A stretch of DNA of 7,219 nt, from assembly GCA_937924465.1 (NCBI GenBank), contig CALDSP010000334.1:1-7219 (forward strand), read 5' to 3'. Numbering within the stretch: position 1 is the first letter of the stretch; every line of letters starts with the position of its first letter. Under the pieces are notes generated by a model. It saw only the letters and a list, made by a program, of their open reading frames with translations, was not told the DNA's origin and ran no database searches. Source of the stretch: an uncultured Leptospiraceae bacterium. Lineage in GTDB: Bacteria; Spirochaetota; Leptospiria; Leptospirales; Leptospiraceae. Made by a program: the position numbers and the translations under genes. Of the stretch, positions 1 through 7,085 are shown piece after piece.

Positions 1-123
1 GGAAAAAATATTGAATTTGGAATCATGACGGGACAGGAGACTGAACAAGTAACTTTTATTAGAACAGGAATTGGTAAATTCAACGGAACAACATTTGATA
101 TTCAATCCGAAATTAAACCCTAG
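1..123 (+). CDS. 3' end of an unidentified gene (partial)
   Basis: Frame 1 is open from the first base to a TAG at 121-123, giving a 40-residue C-terminal fragment that ends in ...DIQSEIKP. The fragment has no Cys, no transmembrane segment and no motif I recognise. Its alternation of polar and hydrophobic residues (QVTFIRTG, GTTFDIQSE) suggests beta-strands. It ends 27 bp before the porin-like gene on the same strand, so the two could share a transcript. The codon use matches the downstream genes, which supports real coding, but the start and most of the protein lie outside the window. I cannot assign a function. Confidence 0.6.
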   Translation, partial: GKNIEFGIMTGQETEQVTFIRTGIGKFNGTTFDIQSEIKP

Positions 124-150
124 CACGAAGTAAACCCTTTTGTAAGCAAA

Positions 151-1704
151 ATGAAAATTTTTACTTCTCTTTTTTTGCTTATAATCTTTCTTATTATTTC
201 CATAAACGCGGATGAATTGAAATCTCCTTTTTCTTTTACGATCTATGGATTTTTAAAAGCAGATTATATTTATTCTACTCAAGCAGTTTTAACCTTTGGA
301 AGAGAGACTCTCCTATCCCCAAACGAAGTAAAACGGATTACTCAAAGAGATGACGAACAAGCACGGTCTAATGTTCAAGTTTCTGAAACCCGATTAGGAG
401 TTAAATTACAACATGGTTTTCAATTAGATGGAATCATTGAATTAGATTTTATAAATTTTGATCAGTCTAGCCCAAATGTAAACTCTAGACCTCGTTTAAG
501 ACAAGCCTATTTTAACTACCAGTCTAATAATAAACTAAAATTTTTTGCAGGACAACTTTGGGATATTTATTCTCCCGTGCGAGATGCCTCTTTTAACATT
601 ATTGGAAACTTTTTTTACTCTGGAAATCACGGTTGGATGAGAGAACAAATTGGATTGATTTATGCTATTTCGCAAACAGACTATCTGTCGTTTGCACTTG
701 GAAATGCCGGAGTCAATCCTAACCCCACTCCTTCTATTCGATTGGAACAAAATCGATTTCCAAGCTTAGCCTTTCAGTGGAAGTCTATTTTGAATGAAAA
801 AAATACTTTTTATTTCTCTGGAATTTTTACTAATAAATTATACCAGGACCCAGAGTTAATAGCTTTAAAAGGGAGAACTCTCTATTACGATGGATATATA
901 GGAAACGAATATACAAATGCTCCAATGTACCCACCTTTACAACAGCAAACAGAGCCTTCTTCTCCTCTTACCTCACAGATAGGAAAATCTACTAAAACAA
1001 GAAGATGGGTGAATGGTCTTTCTTTGGGACATCAATATACGAATAACTATTATAAACTCAAATTGGAACTCAATTACGGACAAAACGTAGGGGATATTTT
1101 TGCGTTGAGCGTCAGTGAGGTTCAAGCTACAAATTCACTAGAAGTTTTTGAAAATTCAAAATTTGGATATATAACAAATTCTCAACTACAAAACAAAAAT
1201 CAAGTTGGAACTTTGGGACACTATCTCAAAAATCAAACTCAATTTCACTCCATTAAAGAAATGGGGGGATGGTTTTCTTTTTATTTTCTAATTTCAAAAA
1301 ATTGGGAAATTGGAATCTTTAGCTCTGTTATAAAAGTTTTAAATCCAAATCAACTCAATCCTTCTCAAGTAGCAAATTTAAGAAGTCTAGAAGTTTTAAA
1401 CCCATCTACAAATTGGGGAACTCCGGGCAATTCACCTTTTCAAGGTTCTATGAGAGAAAATAGAAGTCTTGGTTTTAACGTAACGTTTATTCCTAAAGAA
1501 GAGTTAAGTTTATACATTCAAGTAGATGAGTTAAAAACTTATTTCAAAGATGCAGATAGAAATCGAGGAATTTCTAATCATATTGCTTCTTATGATTTGG
1601 ATACCCAAGGATTCACTCTTCGTCCTGTTTCTTTTGGACATGAAAAATCTAGTGCTGTTGCTACTGCATATGTATTTCGATTTGGAACAATCTATCGATT
1701 TTAA
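151..1704 (+). CDS. Outer-membrane beta-barrel protein, DcaP-like porin family (putative)
   Basis: This 517-residue protein probably forms an outer-membrane channel for small solutes. Residues 1-20 are a clear signal peptide: MK, a hydrophobic run of Leu/Ile/Phe, then INA with likely signal peptidase I cleavage before DELK. The mature start (YGFLKADYIYST, about residues 32-43), the SETRLGVK strand (about 78-85), the IELDFINF strand, the RLRQAYFNY strand and the FAGQLWDIYSP segment follow the order seen in DcaP-like and related trimeric porins: 'G-x-L-K-x-D', then 'R-L-G', then 'R-x-A-Y', then 'G-Q-x-W'. Alternating strands continue to the end, and the last residues (FRFGTIYRF) finish in Phe, as expected for BAM-inserted barrels. 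A polar Pro/Gln/Ser-rich stretch near residues 259-277 is probably a surface loop. The ATG at 151 has no good Shine-Dalgarno but gives the natural signal peptide. The gene lies 27 bp after the preceding stop. Barrel and export are well supported. The exact porin family is recognised from motif order only, and the substrate is unknown. Confidence 0.66.
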   Translation: MKIFTSLFLLIIFLIISINADELKSPFSFTIYGFLKADYIYSTQAVLTFGRETLLSPNEVKRITQRDDEQARSNVQVSETRLGVKLQHGFQLDGIIELDFINFDQSSPNVNSRPRLRQAYFNYQSNNKLKFFAGQLWDIYSPVRDASFNIIGNFFYSGNHGWMREQIGLIYAISQTDYLSFALGNAGVNPNPTPSIRLEQNRFPSLAFQWKSILNEKNTFYFSGIFTNKLYQDPELIALKGRTLYYDGYIGNEYTNAPMYPPLQQQTEPSSPLTSQIGKSTKTRRWVNGLSLGHQYTNNYYKLKLELNYGQNVGDIFALSVSEVQATNSLEVFENSKFGYITNSQLQNKNQVGTLGHYLKNQTQFHSIKEMGGWFSFYFLISKNWEIGIFSSVIKVLNPNQLNPSQVANLRSLEVLNPSTNWGTPGNSPFQGSMRENRSLGFNVTFIPKEELSLYIQVDELKTYFKDADRNRGISNHIASYDLDTQGFTLRPVSFGHEKSSAVATAYVFRFGTIYRF

Positions 1705-1778
1705 ATAAATATCTAAGATTTGCATCCTTAAGAACAGAATTTAAAGTATAGTTTTCAATTCTATTTAATAACTAAAAA

Positions 1779-1810
1779 AAGTTTAGGAAAACTTAATTTT
1801 CATTTTTTCT
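1779..1810 (+). terminator. Weak hairpin plus T-rich tract after the porin-like gene
   Basis: A perfect 6-bp inverted repeat, AAGTTT (1779-1784) and AAACTT (1789-1794) around the loop AGGA, is followed by AATTTTCATTTTTT. It could be a weak intrinsic terminator for the porin-like gene. With only one G-C pair in the stem and two A residues before the T tract, it is not a strong example, and in DNA this AT-rich it may be chance. The rest of the 207-bp gap (1705-1911) is very AT-rich. Apart from the ribosome binding site at 1901-1906, I see no gene, repeat or convincing promoter in it. A TTGCCA hexamer at 1864-1869 has no well-spaced -10 partner. Confidence 0.3.
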
Positions 1811-1911
1811 AATAATTAAAAATCTTTTTTATTTTTGTGTTAAATATTCTAATCAAAAAAAGGTTGCCAAATCCTATTTGTTTGAAATTGTAAATTAGAT
1901 AAGGAGCTTTC

Positions 1912-3021
1912 ATGGAATCGGGACAATTTGCAGAATACTCTCAACAAACAAGTTTAGAAAACATCAAAAGTGAGGAAGAGTTGAGCCAAAGAGAAAAAGA
2001 AAGGTTAGAGGAAATTATACGTTCAATTTCTATAGAAGATAGTCAAAATATTATTCAATATGGTGTGGGCGCACAAGCAAAAGTTTCTGAGTTTTCTGAT
2101 CAAATTTTAAAAGAAGTCAAAACTAAGGATATTGGATACTCAGGTGAAATTTTGAATAATCTCATGCTCAAAATCAAAGAGCTAGACATCAACAGCCTTT
2201 CTGAAGAAAAAGGAGTTCTTTCTAAAATTCCTATTCTTTCCTCTCTAGTAAGTTCATCTAAAAAATTCATGGCAAAGTATGAAACAGTAAGCGTACAAAT
2301 TGAAAAAATTATTGATGAACTTCACCAAGCACGGCAAAACTTGTTACGTGACATTGCTTTGTTAGATAATTTGTATAATAAAAATTTAGAATATTATAAA
2401 GAAATCAATTTGCACATTATAGCAGGAGAAAAAAAGCTAAAAGAATTTCAAGAAAAACTTCTTCCAGAACTCAAAGCTAAAGCAGAGGCAAGTGGTAAAC
2501 CAGAAGATGCTCAAAAATACCAAGATACCGCTCAAATGGTAAATCGCTTTGAAAAAAAAATTCATGACTTAAAACTAAGTAAAATGCTTTCTATTCAAAT
2601 GGCTCCTCAAATTCGACTCATTCAAAATAACAACCAAGTTCTTGTGGAAAAAATCCAAAGCTCTATTTTAAATACCATCCCACTTTGGAAAAATCAAATT
2701 GTTATTGCTATGGGACTTGCTCGCCAAAAGAAAGCCTTAGAAATGCAAAGGAGTGTTACAGACACTACAAATGAATTACTCTCTAAGAATTCTGAAATGC
2801 TAAAAACTGGAAGTGTTGAAATTGCTAGAGAATCGGAAAGAGGAATTGTAGAGTTAGAAACTTTAAAGAAAATCAATACTGATTTAATCCAAACTATTGA
2901 AGAAACCCTCAAGATTCAAAACGAAGGACGCCAAAAACGCAAAGCCGCAGAAATGGAACTTATCAAAATGGAAGGTGAAATTAAAGCAAAACTTTTGGAA
3001 GCTAAAAAACAAGGTTTTTAA
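1912..3021 (+). CDS. telA: TelA/KlaA-family protein (toxic anion resistance family)
   Basis: This 369-residue soluble, largely alpha-helical protein belongs to the TelA family (Pfam TelA, PF05816). The family was first named for tellurite resistance on plasmids, but chromosomal members are common and their biochemical role is not settled. Family features run in order: a central helical part beginning near GVGAQAKVSEFSDQIL (about 52-66); LLRDIALLDNLYNKNLEYYKEI with Leu, Asp, Asn and Tyr in typical spacing; a MAPQIRLIQNNNQVLVEKI segment followed by IPLWKNQIVIAM (about 256-267); and the hallmark tail TIEETLKIQNEGRQKR (328-343) leading into a charged coiled coil. The length fits the family. There is no signal peptide or membrane helix, so the protein is probably cytosolic or peripheral at the membrane. 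AAGGAG at 1901-1906, five bases before the ATG, fixes the start. The next gene starts at the base after this stop and encodes a membrane protein with an XpaC-like half, the usual TelA neighbour. The family call is confident; a role in tellurite or other stress tolerance is inference. Confidence 0.9.
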   Translation: MESGQFAEYSQQTSLENIKSEEELSQREKERLEEIIRSISIEDSQNIIQYGVGAQAKVSEFSDQILKEVKTKDIGYSGEILNNLMLKIKELDINSLSEEKGVLSKIPILSSLVSSSKKFMAKYETVSVQIEKIIDELHQARQNLLRDIALLDNLYNKNLEYYKEINLHIIAGEKKLKEFQEKLLPELKAKAEASGKPEDAQKYQDTAQMVNRFEKKIHDLKLSKMLSIQMAPQIRLIQNNNQVLVEKIQSSILNTIPLWKNQIVIAMGLARQKKALEMQRSVTDTTNELLSKNSEMLKTGSVEIARESERGIVELETLKKINTDLIQTIEETLKIQNEGRQKRKAAEMELIKMEGEIKAKLLEAKKQGF

Positions 3022-3900
3022 ATGTCCGAAACTAAAAATAAAGACGAACAATCCAAAGCAAGGGGATTTCATCTTCTTTCTTTACTTACATATCCTTTAG
3101 CACTTCTTCCAATTTTTAATTTACCCACTGCTGCTTTAGCTGCTGCCCTTGCTCCTATTCTTGGATGGTTTACAAGCAAAGAAGAAAAATATTCTAAAGA
3201 ACAGGCTCAGGAGGCTGTATTTTTTCAAATTGTTTTAGCAGTACTTTTTTCTGGAGTAGCTTGGAGTTTTGGGGGAGCAGAGGTTGCCGATAAATTTCTT
3301 CGTTTTTTAGGGTATGCTGGAATTGGAGTGTTTCATGTTATTAGTTTGATAGTTGCATCCATTACAACTTCTTACGGAAAAGATTTTAAACATCTTTTTA
3401 GTCCAAGAAGATTATTTTCAAAAAAACGGGAACTTTCTCCTGAAGAAGAACAATATTTACAAAACGAGTTAGATAATGTTTCAAAAAAAATCTATGTTGA
3501 GGTCATGAAGCTTTGTGAAACTCGCACAGAACAAATTGCAACTCTTTCTACAAAAATTTTAGATTACAATACCAAAAGTAAAGCAAATGCTATCATAGAA
3601 CAACTTCACAAATTATTAGACAATTTCCGAAAGGACCCCCGAGATCTTCCTCCCTCCAGACATTTTATGATGTATACTTTAGATAATTTAGTAAGAATTC
3701 TAACTAAATATGTAGACTTACAAAATGAAACTCATAAAAATCCAGAGATCCAAACTATTTTAGAAAAAGTTCCACCTACGTTGGATGCTATTTACTCTGC
3801 ATTAGAAAAACATTATATAAAAATGTTGGAGAATGATATAATTGATCTAGATGTGGACTTAGAAGTTATGCAAAAAAATATTGAAATGGGTGGATTATAG
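3022..3900 (+). CDS. Membrane protein: DUF4870/Tic20-like N-terminus joined to an XpaC-like C-terminus
   Basis: This 292-residue protein appears to have two parts. Residues 16-120 hold about three hydrophobic helices (roughly 16-48, 65-83 and 93-116). Between the first two lies a KYSKEQAQEAVFFQI segment that matches the 'H/E-x-K/Q-x-A-x-x-F-Q-I' pattern of DUF4870/Tic20-like domains. A basic patch (SPRRLFSKKR, 127-136) probably marks the cytoplasmic side. Residues 140-292 are helical and resemble the C-terminus of XpaC ('5-bromo-4-chloroindolyl phosphate hydrolysis' family): YTLDNLVRILTKYVDL (218-233), then PPTLDAIYSALEKHYIKMLENDIIDLDVDLEVM (251-283), ending GGL. The ATG follows the telA stop with no gap. 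AAGG at 3011-3014, inside the end of telA, can serve as its ribosome site, so the two are almost certainly co-translated. A reasonable model is a membrane anchor that docks the TelA-family protein at the inner membrane. Both domain assignments are from pattern memory. The XpaC-like half is supported by both sequence and gene context. Confidence 0.72.
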   Translation: MSETKNKDEQSKARGFHLLSLLTYPLALLPIFNLPTAALAAALAPILGWFTSKEEKYSKEQAQEAVFFQIVLAVLFSGVAWSFGGAEVADKFLRFLGYAGIGVFHVISLIVASITTSYGKDFKHLFSPRRLFSKKRELSPEEEQYLQNELDNVSKKIYVEVMKLCETRTEQIATLSTKILDYNTKSKANAIIEQLHKLLDNFRKDPRDLPPSRHFMMYTLDNLVRILTKYVDLQNETHKNPEIQTILEKVPPTLDAIYSALEKHYIKMLENDIIDLDVDLEVMQKNIEMGGL

Positions 3901-3941
3901 TTGAAATTAAAGCTTAAAACAAATCTCTTGACTTTTTTTCT

Positions 3942-4865
3942 TTGATCATTCAACTTAGTAACATGTCTAAGCAATTTGAACTCATTTCTTTTTTTCTTTT
4001 TATGAATTTGTTTGTAATTCAGCTTTTCGCAAATTCAAAATTTGAATGGCCCATTTATGCAGATAATATTAAAATTCGTTTAACTTCTTTGTTTGGAGAA
4101 TCGCGTTCGGATCATTTTCATAATGGTATAGATATTTCTTCAGACAATGAGCCAGTTCGTTCTATTGGAGATGGAGTCTTACTTTACTCCCGTTATGCGT
4201 CAGATGATCCTTTTGCAAATGAATGGGGGAGTGGGAATTGTGTTTGGATTGCGCATCCAGAAGGTTTTATATCGGGATATTTGCATTTAAAAGAGGGAAG
4301 AGAACAAGGCATTTTAACAAAAGAGGAAATCTATAAAGGAGAAGTAATAGGAAAGTCAGGAAATACAGGTCATTCTAGTGGTTCTCATTTACATTTTATT
4401 CTTTCAAAAGAGAATGGAACTAAAATTATAAATCCATTACCTTATTTTTCTCAAGTAGAAGACACAAAACCTCCTCAGATAGGTCAACTTATTATCCATG
4501 TAGATGATAAATTCACTTACGTGAACGACAAGGATAATATCAATATTTCTCGTTCTTTTCCAGTTTCTATTACTATTTTTGATGGAGTTGAGAAGGTAGG
4601 ACTTAAAAGAGGGATTCAAAAAGCCATTTATAAATTGAATGGGACAAAAATTAAACAAGCAAACTTTAATCAAATTAGCTTAAAAGGAAACAAATGGGTA
4701 AATGAAGATGGCTATAGCTTTGATGAACTTTATTATAAAGAGAGTTATTTTATAGGAGAGCTTAATTTTGTTTCTGGTGAAAATGTTCTAGAAATAGAAG
4801 CTACAGATTTTCATGGAAACACAACCAAAAAAATATTCGCGCTCAACGTAAATCGAATCAAATAA
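3942..4865 (+). CDS. Exported M23 (LytM-type) zinc metallopeptidase
   Basis: This is a predicted peptidoglycan endopeptidase that cleaves peptide cross-links in the periplasm. Numbering from the TTG at 3942 (307 residues), all catalytic positions are present: zinc ligands H60 and D64 (HNGID), general-base His H115 (YLHL), and HLH with H149 and ligand H151. The conserved context GKSGNTGHSSGSHLHF precedes and includes the last pair. It should therefore be an active enzyme rather than an EnvC/NlpD-type degenerate activator. Hydrophobic residues before FANSKFEWP form a signal peptide. Residues from about 175 to the end look beta-rich and Ig-like (SFPVSITIFDG, ENVLEIEATDFHGNT), an arrangement known in other M23 proteins. 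The start is uncertain. TTG at 3942 is the longest option, but ATG at 3963 (300 residues) gives a cleaner signal peptide and ATG at 4002 a very short one; none has a clear Shine-Dalgarno. The stop is 9 bp before the M20 gene, so the two are probably co-transcribed. Confidence 0.9.
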   Translation: MIIQLSNMSKQFELISFFLFMNLFVIQLFANSKFEWPIYADNIKIRLTSLFGESRSDHFHNGIDISSDNEPVRSIGDGVLLYSRYASDDPFANEWGSGNCVWIAHPEGFISGYLHLKEGREQGILTKEEIYKGEVIGKSGNTGHSSGSHLHFILSKENGTKIINPLPYFSQVEDTKPPQIGQLIIHVDDKFTYVNDKDNINISRSFPVSITIFDGVEKVGLKRGIQKAIYKLNGTKIKQANFNQISLKGNKWVNEDGYSFDELYYKESYFIGELNFVSGENVLEIEATDFHGNTTKKIFALNVNRIK

Positions 4866-4874
4866 GGAGAAAAG

Positions 4875-6047
4875 ATGAATATAAAAGAAAATAGGATTAA
4901 AGAAATTATTTCTTATCGCAGGAAAATTCATTCTTATCCCGAACTTATGTTCGAAGAATTTCAAACCTCAAAAATGGTGTGTGAACATTTAAATAAACTA
5001 GGCTTTAGTTATGAATATGGAATTGCCAAAACAGGAATTGCTTGTTTAATTGACTCTGGAAAACCGGGAAAAACCTTACTTGTGCGAGCAGATATGGATG
5101 CTCTCCCAATTCAAGAAGAAAACAAAACAGAGTATTCTTCTAAAAGAAATGGAATTATGCATGCTTGTGGACACGATGGGCATACTGCAGTTTTAATGGG
5201 ACTTGCCTCCGAAATTTGGGAATCTAAGGAAACAATTCTTCCAAAAGGAAAAGTTTTATTGGTTTTTCAACCTGCCGAAGAAGGGGGTGGGGGAGCCGAC
5301 AAAATGGTAGAGGAAGGCATTATTGAGAAATACAATGTAGATGCTGCAATTGCTATGCATGTTTGGAATCATATTGATGTTGGTAAGGTTGGAGTGGTAA
5401 ATGGAGCTATGATGGCTTCAGTGGATGAGTTTGAAATCATAGTGAAAGGAAAGAGTGGACATGGAGCTATGCCACAATACGCAATTGACCCTATTGTTGT
5501 TTGCGCTCAAATCATAACAGCCCTTCAAACTATAGTTTCGCGTAACGTTGATCCTTTAGATGCTTGTGTTGTAACTGTAGGAAATATTCACGCAGGAGAT
5601 GCTTTTAATGTAATTCCAGAAACTGCAACTATGGTTGGAACTGTAAGAACTTTTTCTAAAAAAACTTACGAATTAGTTCCTAAAAAAATGGAAGAGTTAG
5701 TTCAAAACATAGCAAAAGGATTTGGTGCAAGTGCAAATTTAAATTATAAAAGAATCAACAAACCCACAATCAATGATCCAAAAATTTCAGACGTTGTGCG
5801 TCAGGCTGTTAAGAATGTTTATGGAGAAACTATTCTTACGGAAGAAAATGTTCGAAGTATGGGTGGAGAAGATTTTTCTGCGTTTTTAGATAAGGTTCCG
5901 GGATGTTATTTTTTAGTAGGTTCACGTAACGTAGAAAAAGGATTTGTAAATGCACATCACAACTCTAAATTTGATTTTGATGAAAAAGCTCTTGGAATTG
6001 GACTTTCTGTTTTAAAAGAAACTATAAGATTATACCTTTTGGAGTAA
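4875..6047 (+). CDS. M20-family metal-dependent amidohydrolase (N-acyl-amino acid / IAA-amino acid hydrolase type)
   Basis: This 390-residue cytosolic enzyme hydrolyses an amide bond between an acyl group and an amino acid or short peptide; the true substrate is unknown. The M20D (hippurate/IAA-amino acid hydrolase) motif set is complete: HSYPEL (19-24), RADMDALPI (71-79), MHACGHDGHT (95-104) with metal ligands C98 and H100, FQPAEEGGGGA (131-141) with catalytic E135 and metal-binding E136, and H162 in AMHVWN. SGHGA (194-198) lies in the dimerisation domain, MGGEDF is at 329-334, and the last ligand H362 is in HHNSKF. The length is normal for the family and there is no signal peptide. AAGGAG at 4864-4869 overlaps the stop region of the M23 gene and lies five bases before the ATG, fixing the start and indicating an operon. 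Family and activity class are confident. Names such as aminoacylase or hippurate hydrolase would over-specify it. Confidence 0.93.
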   Translation: MNIKENRIKEIISYRRKIHSYPELMFEEFQTSKMVCEHLNKLGFSYEYGIAKTGIACLIDSGKPGKTLLVRADMDALPIQEENKTEYSSKRNGIMHACGHDGHTAVLMGLASEIWESKETILPKGKVLLVFQPAEEGGGGADKMVEEGIIEKYNVDAAIAMHVWNHIDVGKVGVVNGAMMASVDEFEIIVKGKSGHGAMPQYAIDPIVVCAQIITALQTIVSRNVDPLDACVVTVGNIHAGDAFNVIPETATMVGTVRTFSKKTYELVPKKMEELVQNIAKGFGASANLNYKRINKPTINDPKISDVVRQAVKNVYGETILTEENVRSMGGEDFSAFLDKVPGCYFLVGSRNVEKGFVNAHHNSKFDFDEKALGIGLSVLKETIRLYLLE

Positions 6048-6049
6048 AT

Positions 6050-6904
6050 ATGAAATATCTATGGATTTTATTTTTGTTTGTTTCTTGTATGACTTGGAGA
6101 AAATCAAACTTAGGATGGGAATCTTCTTGGGGAGATAACTCTTCTATTTTACTTTATAGAGTAGAGTTTGAAGAAAGAAAGTCATGGAATCCTCTAGAAG
6201 GAACAACACTCAAAAGAAATTTTATAACTACATTAGAGGAATATAAAGTAGTGAATGACAAACTTCAAAAGCAAATTGAATTTCAATTTCCATTTTGGAC
6301 GTTGAGCAACAACTTATTTTATAACTCTGAAAAAAGAATCATTTTTTTCATCCATGGCAAACAAGGTACTGGGTATGGAACAGAAAGTAGATCTATCTCT
6401 ATTTATAAAATTTTGGATAAAAATTTCCAAAACATTTGGACATCAAAGGAAGGAGAATACCTTTGGAAAATTGTACCTTCCCCTGACACTGAAAAAATTG
6501 CCTTTATCACAACGGAAAGTGCTACTTCAGAAGCAATGGCTAAATTTCATATATGGGATGGGCGCATTCGTTCTGTAAAAATCCCAAGTTGGTTAGATGC
6601 CTCTTCCGAACATGCGATTGCTTGGAGTAGAGATTCTAGATTGATTTATTTAGCTCAACCTGAAGGAGTTTTTCAAATTAAAGTAAATGACGCCAATCTT
6701 TCTCTACAAAAGGCAAGTGAATTTCCAAAGTGCTTTGTACCATCTACAAGTTTTGGATTTCGAATTTCTGAAGAAGGTAGAGAAATCAAGATTGATCAAC
6801 AAGTAGAAGACTCTACTTTTCTTATTCACAAAAAGTTCCCATCTTTTGAAACAATTCCTAAAACAAAACAATTCCAAAATCAAAGTTGTTCATTTTTATA
6901 CTAA
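6050..6904 (+). CDS. Putative lipoprotein with propeller-like repeats, function unknown
   Basis: This 284-residue protein begins MKYLWILFLFVSC. That is a very short signal sequence ending in a loose lipobox (F-V-S-C), which fits spirochaete lipoproteins with lipidation at C13. Residues about 135-160 (YLWKIVPSPDTEKIAFIT) and 190-215 (AIAWSRDSRLIYLAQ) repeat the pattern hydrophobic/W-S/P-x-D-x-x-x-I-hydrophobic. This pattern is typical of TolB/PD40 or WD40-like beta-propeller blades. Only two clear blades are visible, so the fold is a suggestion. The ATG lies 2 bp after the M20 stop. GGAG at 6041-6044, inside the end of that gene, is its ribosome site, so it is translationally linked to the M23-M20 pair. 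I do not recognise a named family. If the lipobox is not used, the N-terminus would still act as a signal peptide or anchor. Confidence 0.72.
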   Translation: MKYLWILFLFVSCMTWRKSNLGWESSWGDNSSILLYRVEFEERKSWNPLEGTTLKRNFITTLEEYKVVNDKLQKQIEFQFPFWTLSNNLFYNSEKRIIFFIHGKQGTGYGTESRSISIYKILDKNFQNIWTSKEGEYLWKIVPSPDTEKIAFITTESATSEAMAKFHIWDGRIRSVKIPSWLDASSEHAIAWSRDSRLIYLAQPEGVFQIKVNDANLSLQKASEFPKCFVPSTSFGFRISEEGREIKIDQQVEDSTFLIHKKFPSFETIPKTKQFQNQSCSFLY

Positions 6905-7043
6905 TGAACATGAAATTTTTAAAACTATGCTTAAAAATGGAAAAAGAGTAAAGTTTCTCATTTTTTAAATGATAAGTCTTCCAGAATCTTATAAATAATT
7001 TTAATATAAGATATTTGTTAAAAATATTTTTTTAGATTATCTC

Positions 7044-7076
7044 AAAAGTTGTATCAAAAAAACATACAATTTTTTT
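7044..7076 (+). terminator. A/T-only terminator-like hairpin after the lipoprotein gene
   Basis: TTGTAT (7049-7054) and ATACAA (7064-7069) form a perfect 6-bp repeat around the loop CAAAAAAAC. The stem extends outward through a G-T pair and four A-T pairs (AAAAG at 7044-7048 against the T run), giving up to 11 pairs. The T tract runs to 7076. The orientation suits termination of + strand transcripts from the M23-M20-lipoprotein cluster, although it lies 140 bp beyond the last stop. A weaker hairpin closer to the gene (GAG at 6946-6948, CTC at 6957-6959, then six T) is a second candidate. The low GC of the stem limits confidence. Confidence 0.45.
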
Positions 7077-7085
7077 ATAAAAATC

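Noticed and set aside
1835..1906. Promoter for telA in the gap before it
   Set aside because: TTGCCA at 1864-1869 has its nearest -10-like hexamer (TAAATT, 1891) 21 bp away. TAAATA at 1841 has an extended TG but no -35. Neither is better than chance in this A/T-rich DNA.
2694..3100. Open frames of about 60-70 codons overlapping telA and the XpaC-like gene on either strand
   Set aside because: They lie inside strongly supported genes, have low-complexity Lys/Phe/Ser content and no ribosome sites, so they are shadows of the real coding frames.
3929..3964. TTGACT at 3929-3934 as a -35 box for the M23 gene
   Set aside because: No acceptable -10 hexamer lies at 15-19 bp. The best TAACAT-like match is 24 bp away and would overlap the ATG.
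5400..5471. Direct repeat ATGGAGCTATG at 5400-5410 and 5461-5471
   Set aside because: Both copies lie in the same frame of the M20 gene and encode conserved family positions (NGAMM and HGAMP). This is coincidental codon use, not a mobile or regulatory repeat.
6904..6951. A 15-codon frame overlapping the lipoprotein stop as TAATG
   Set aside because: It is very short and has no ribosome site of its own. The hydrophobic MKFLKLCL start is tempting, but A/T-rich DNA gives such frames by chance.
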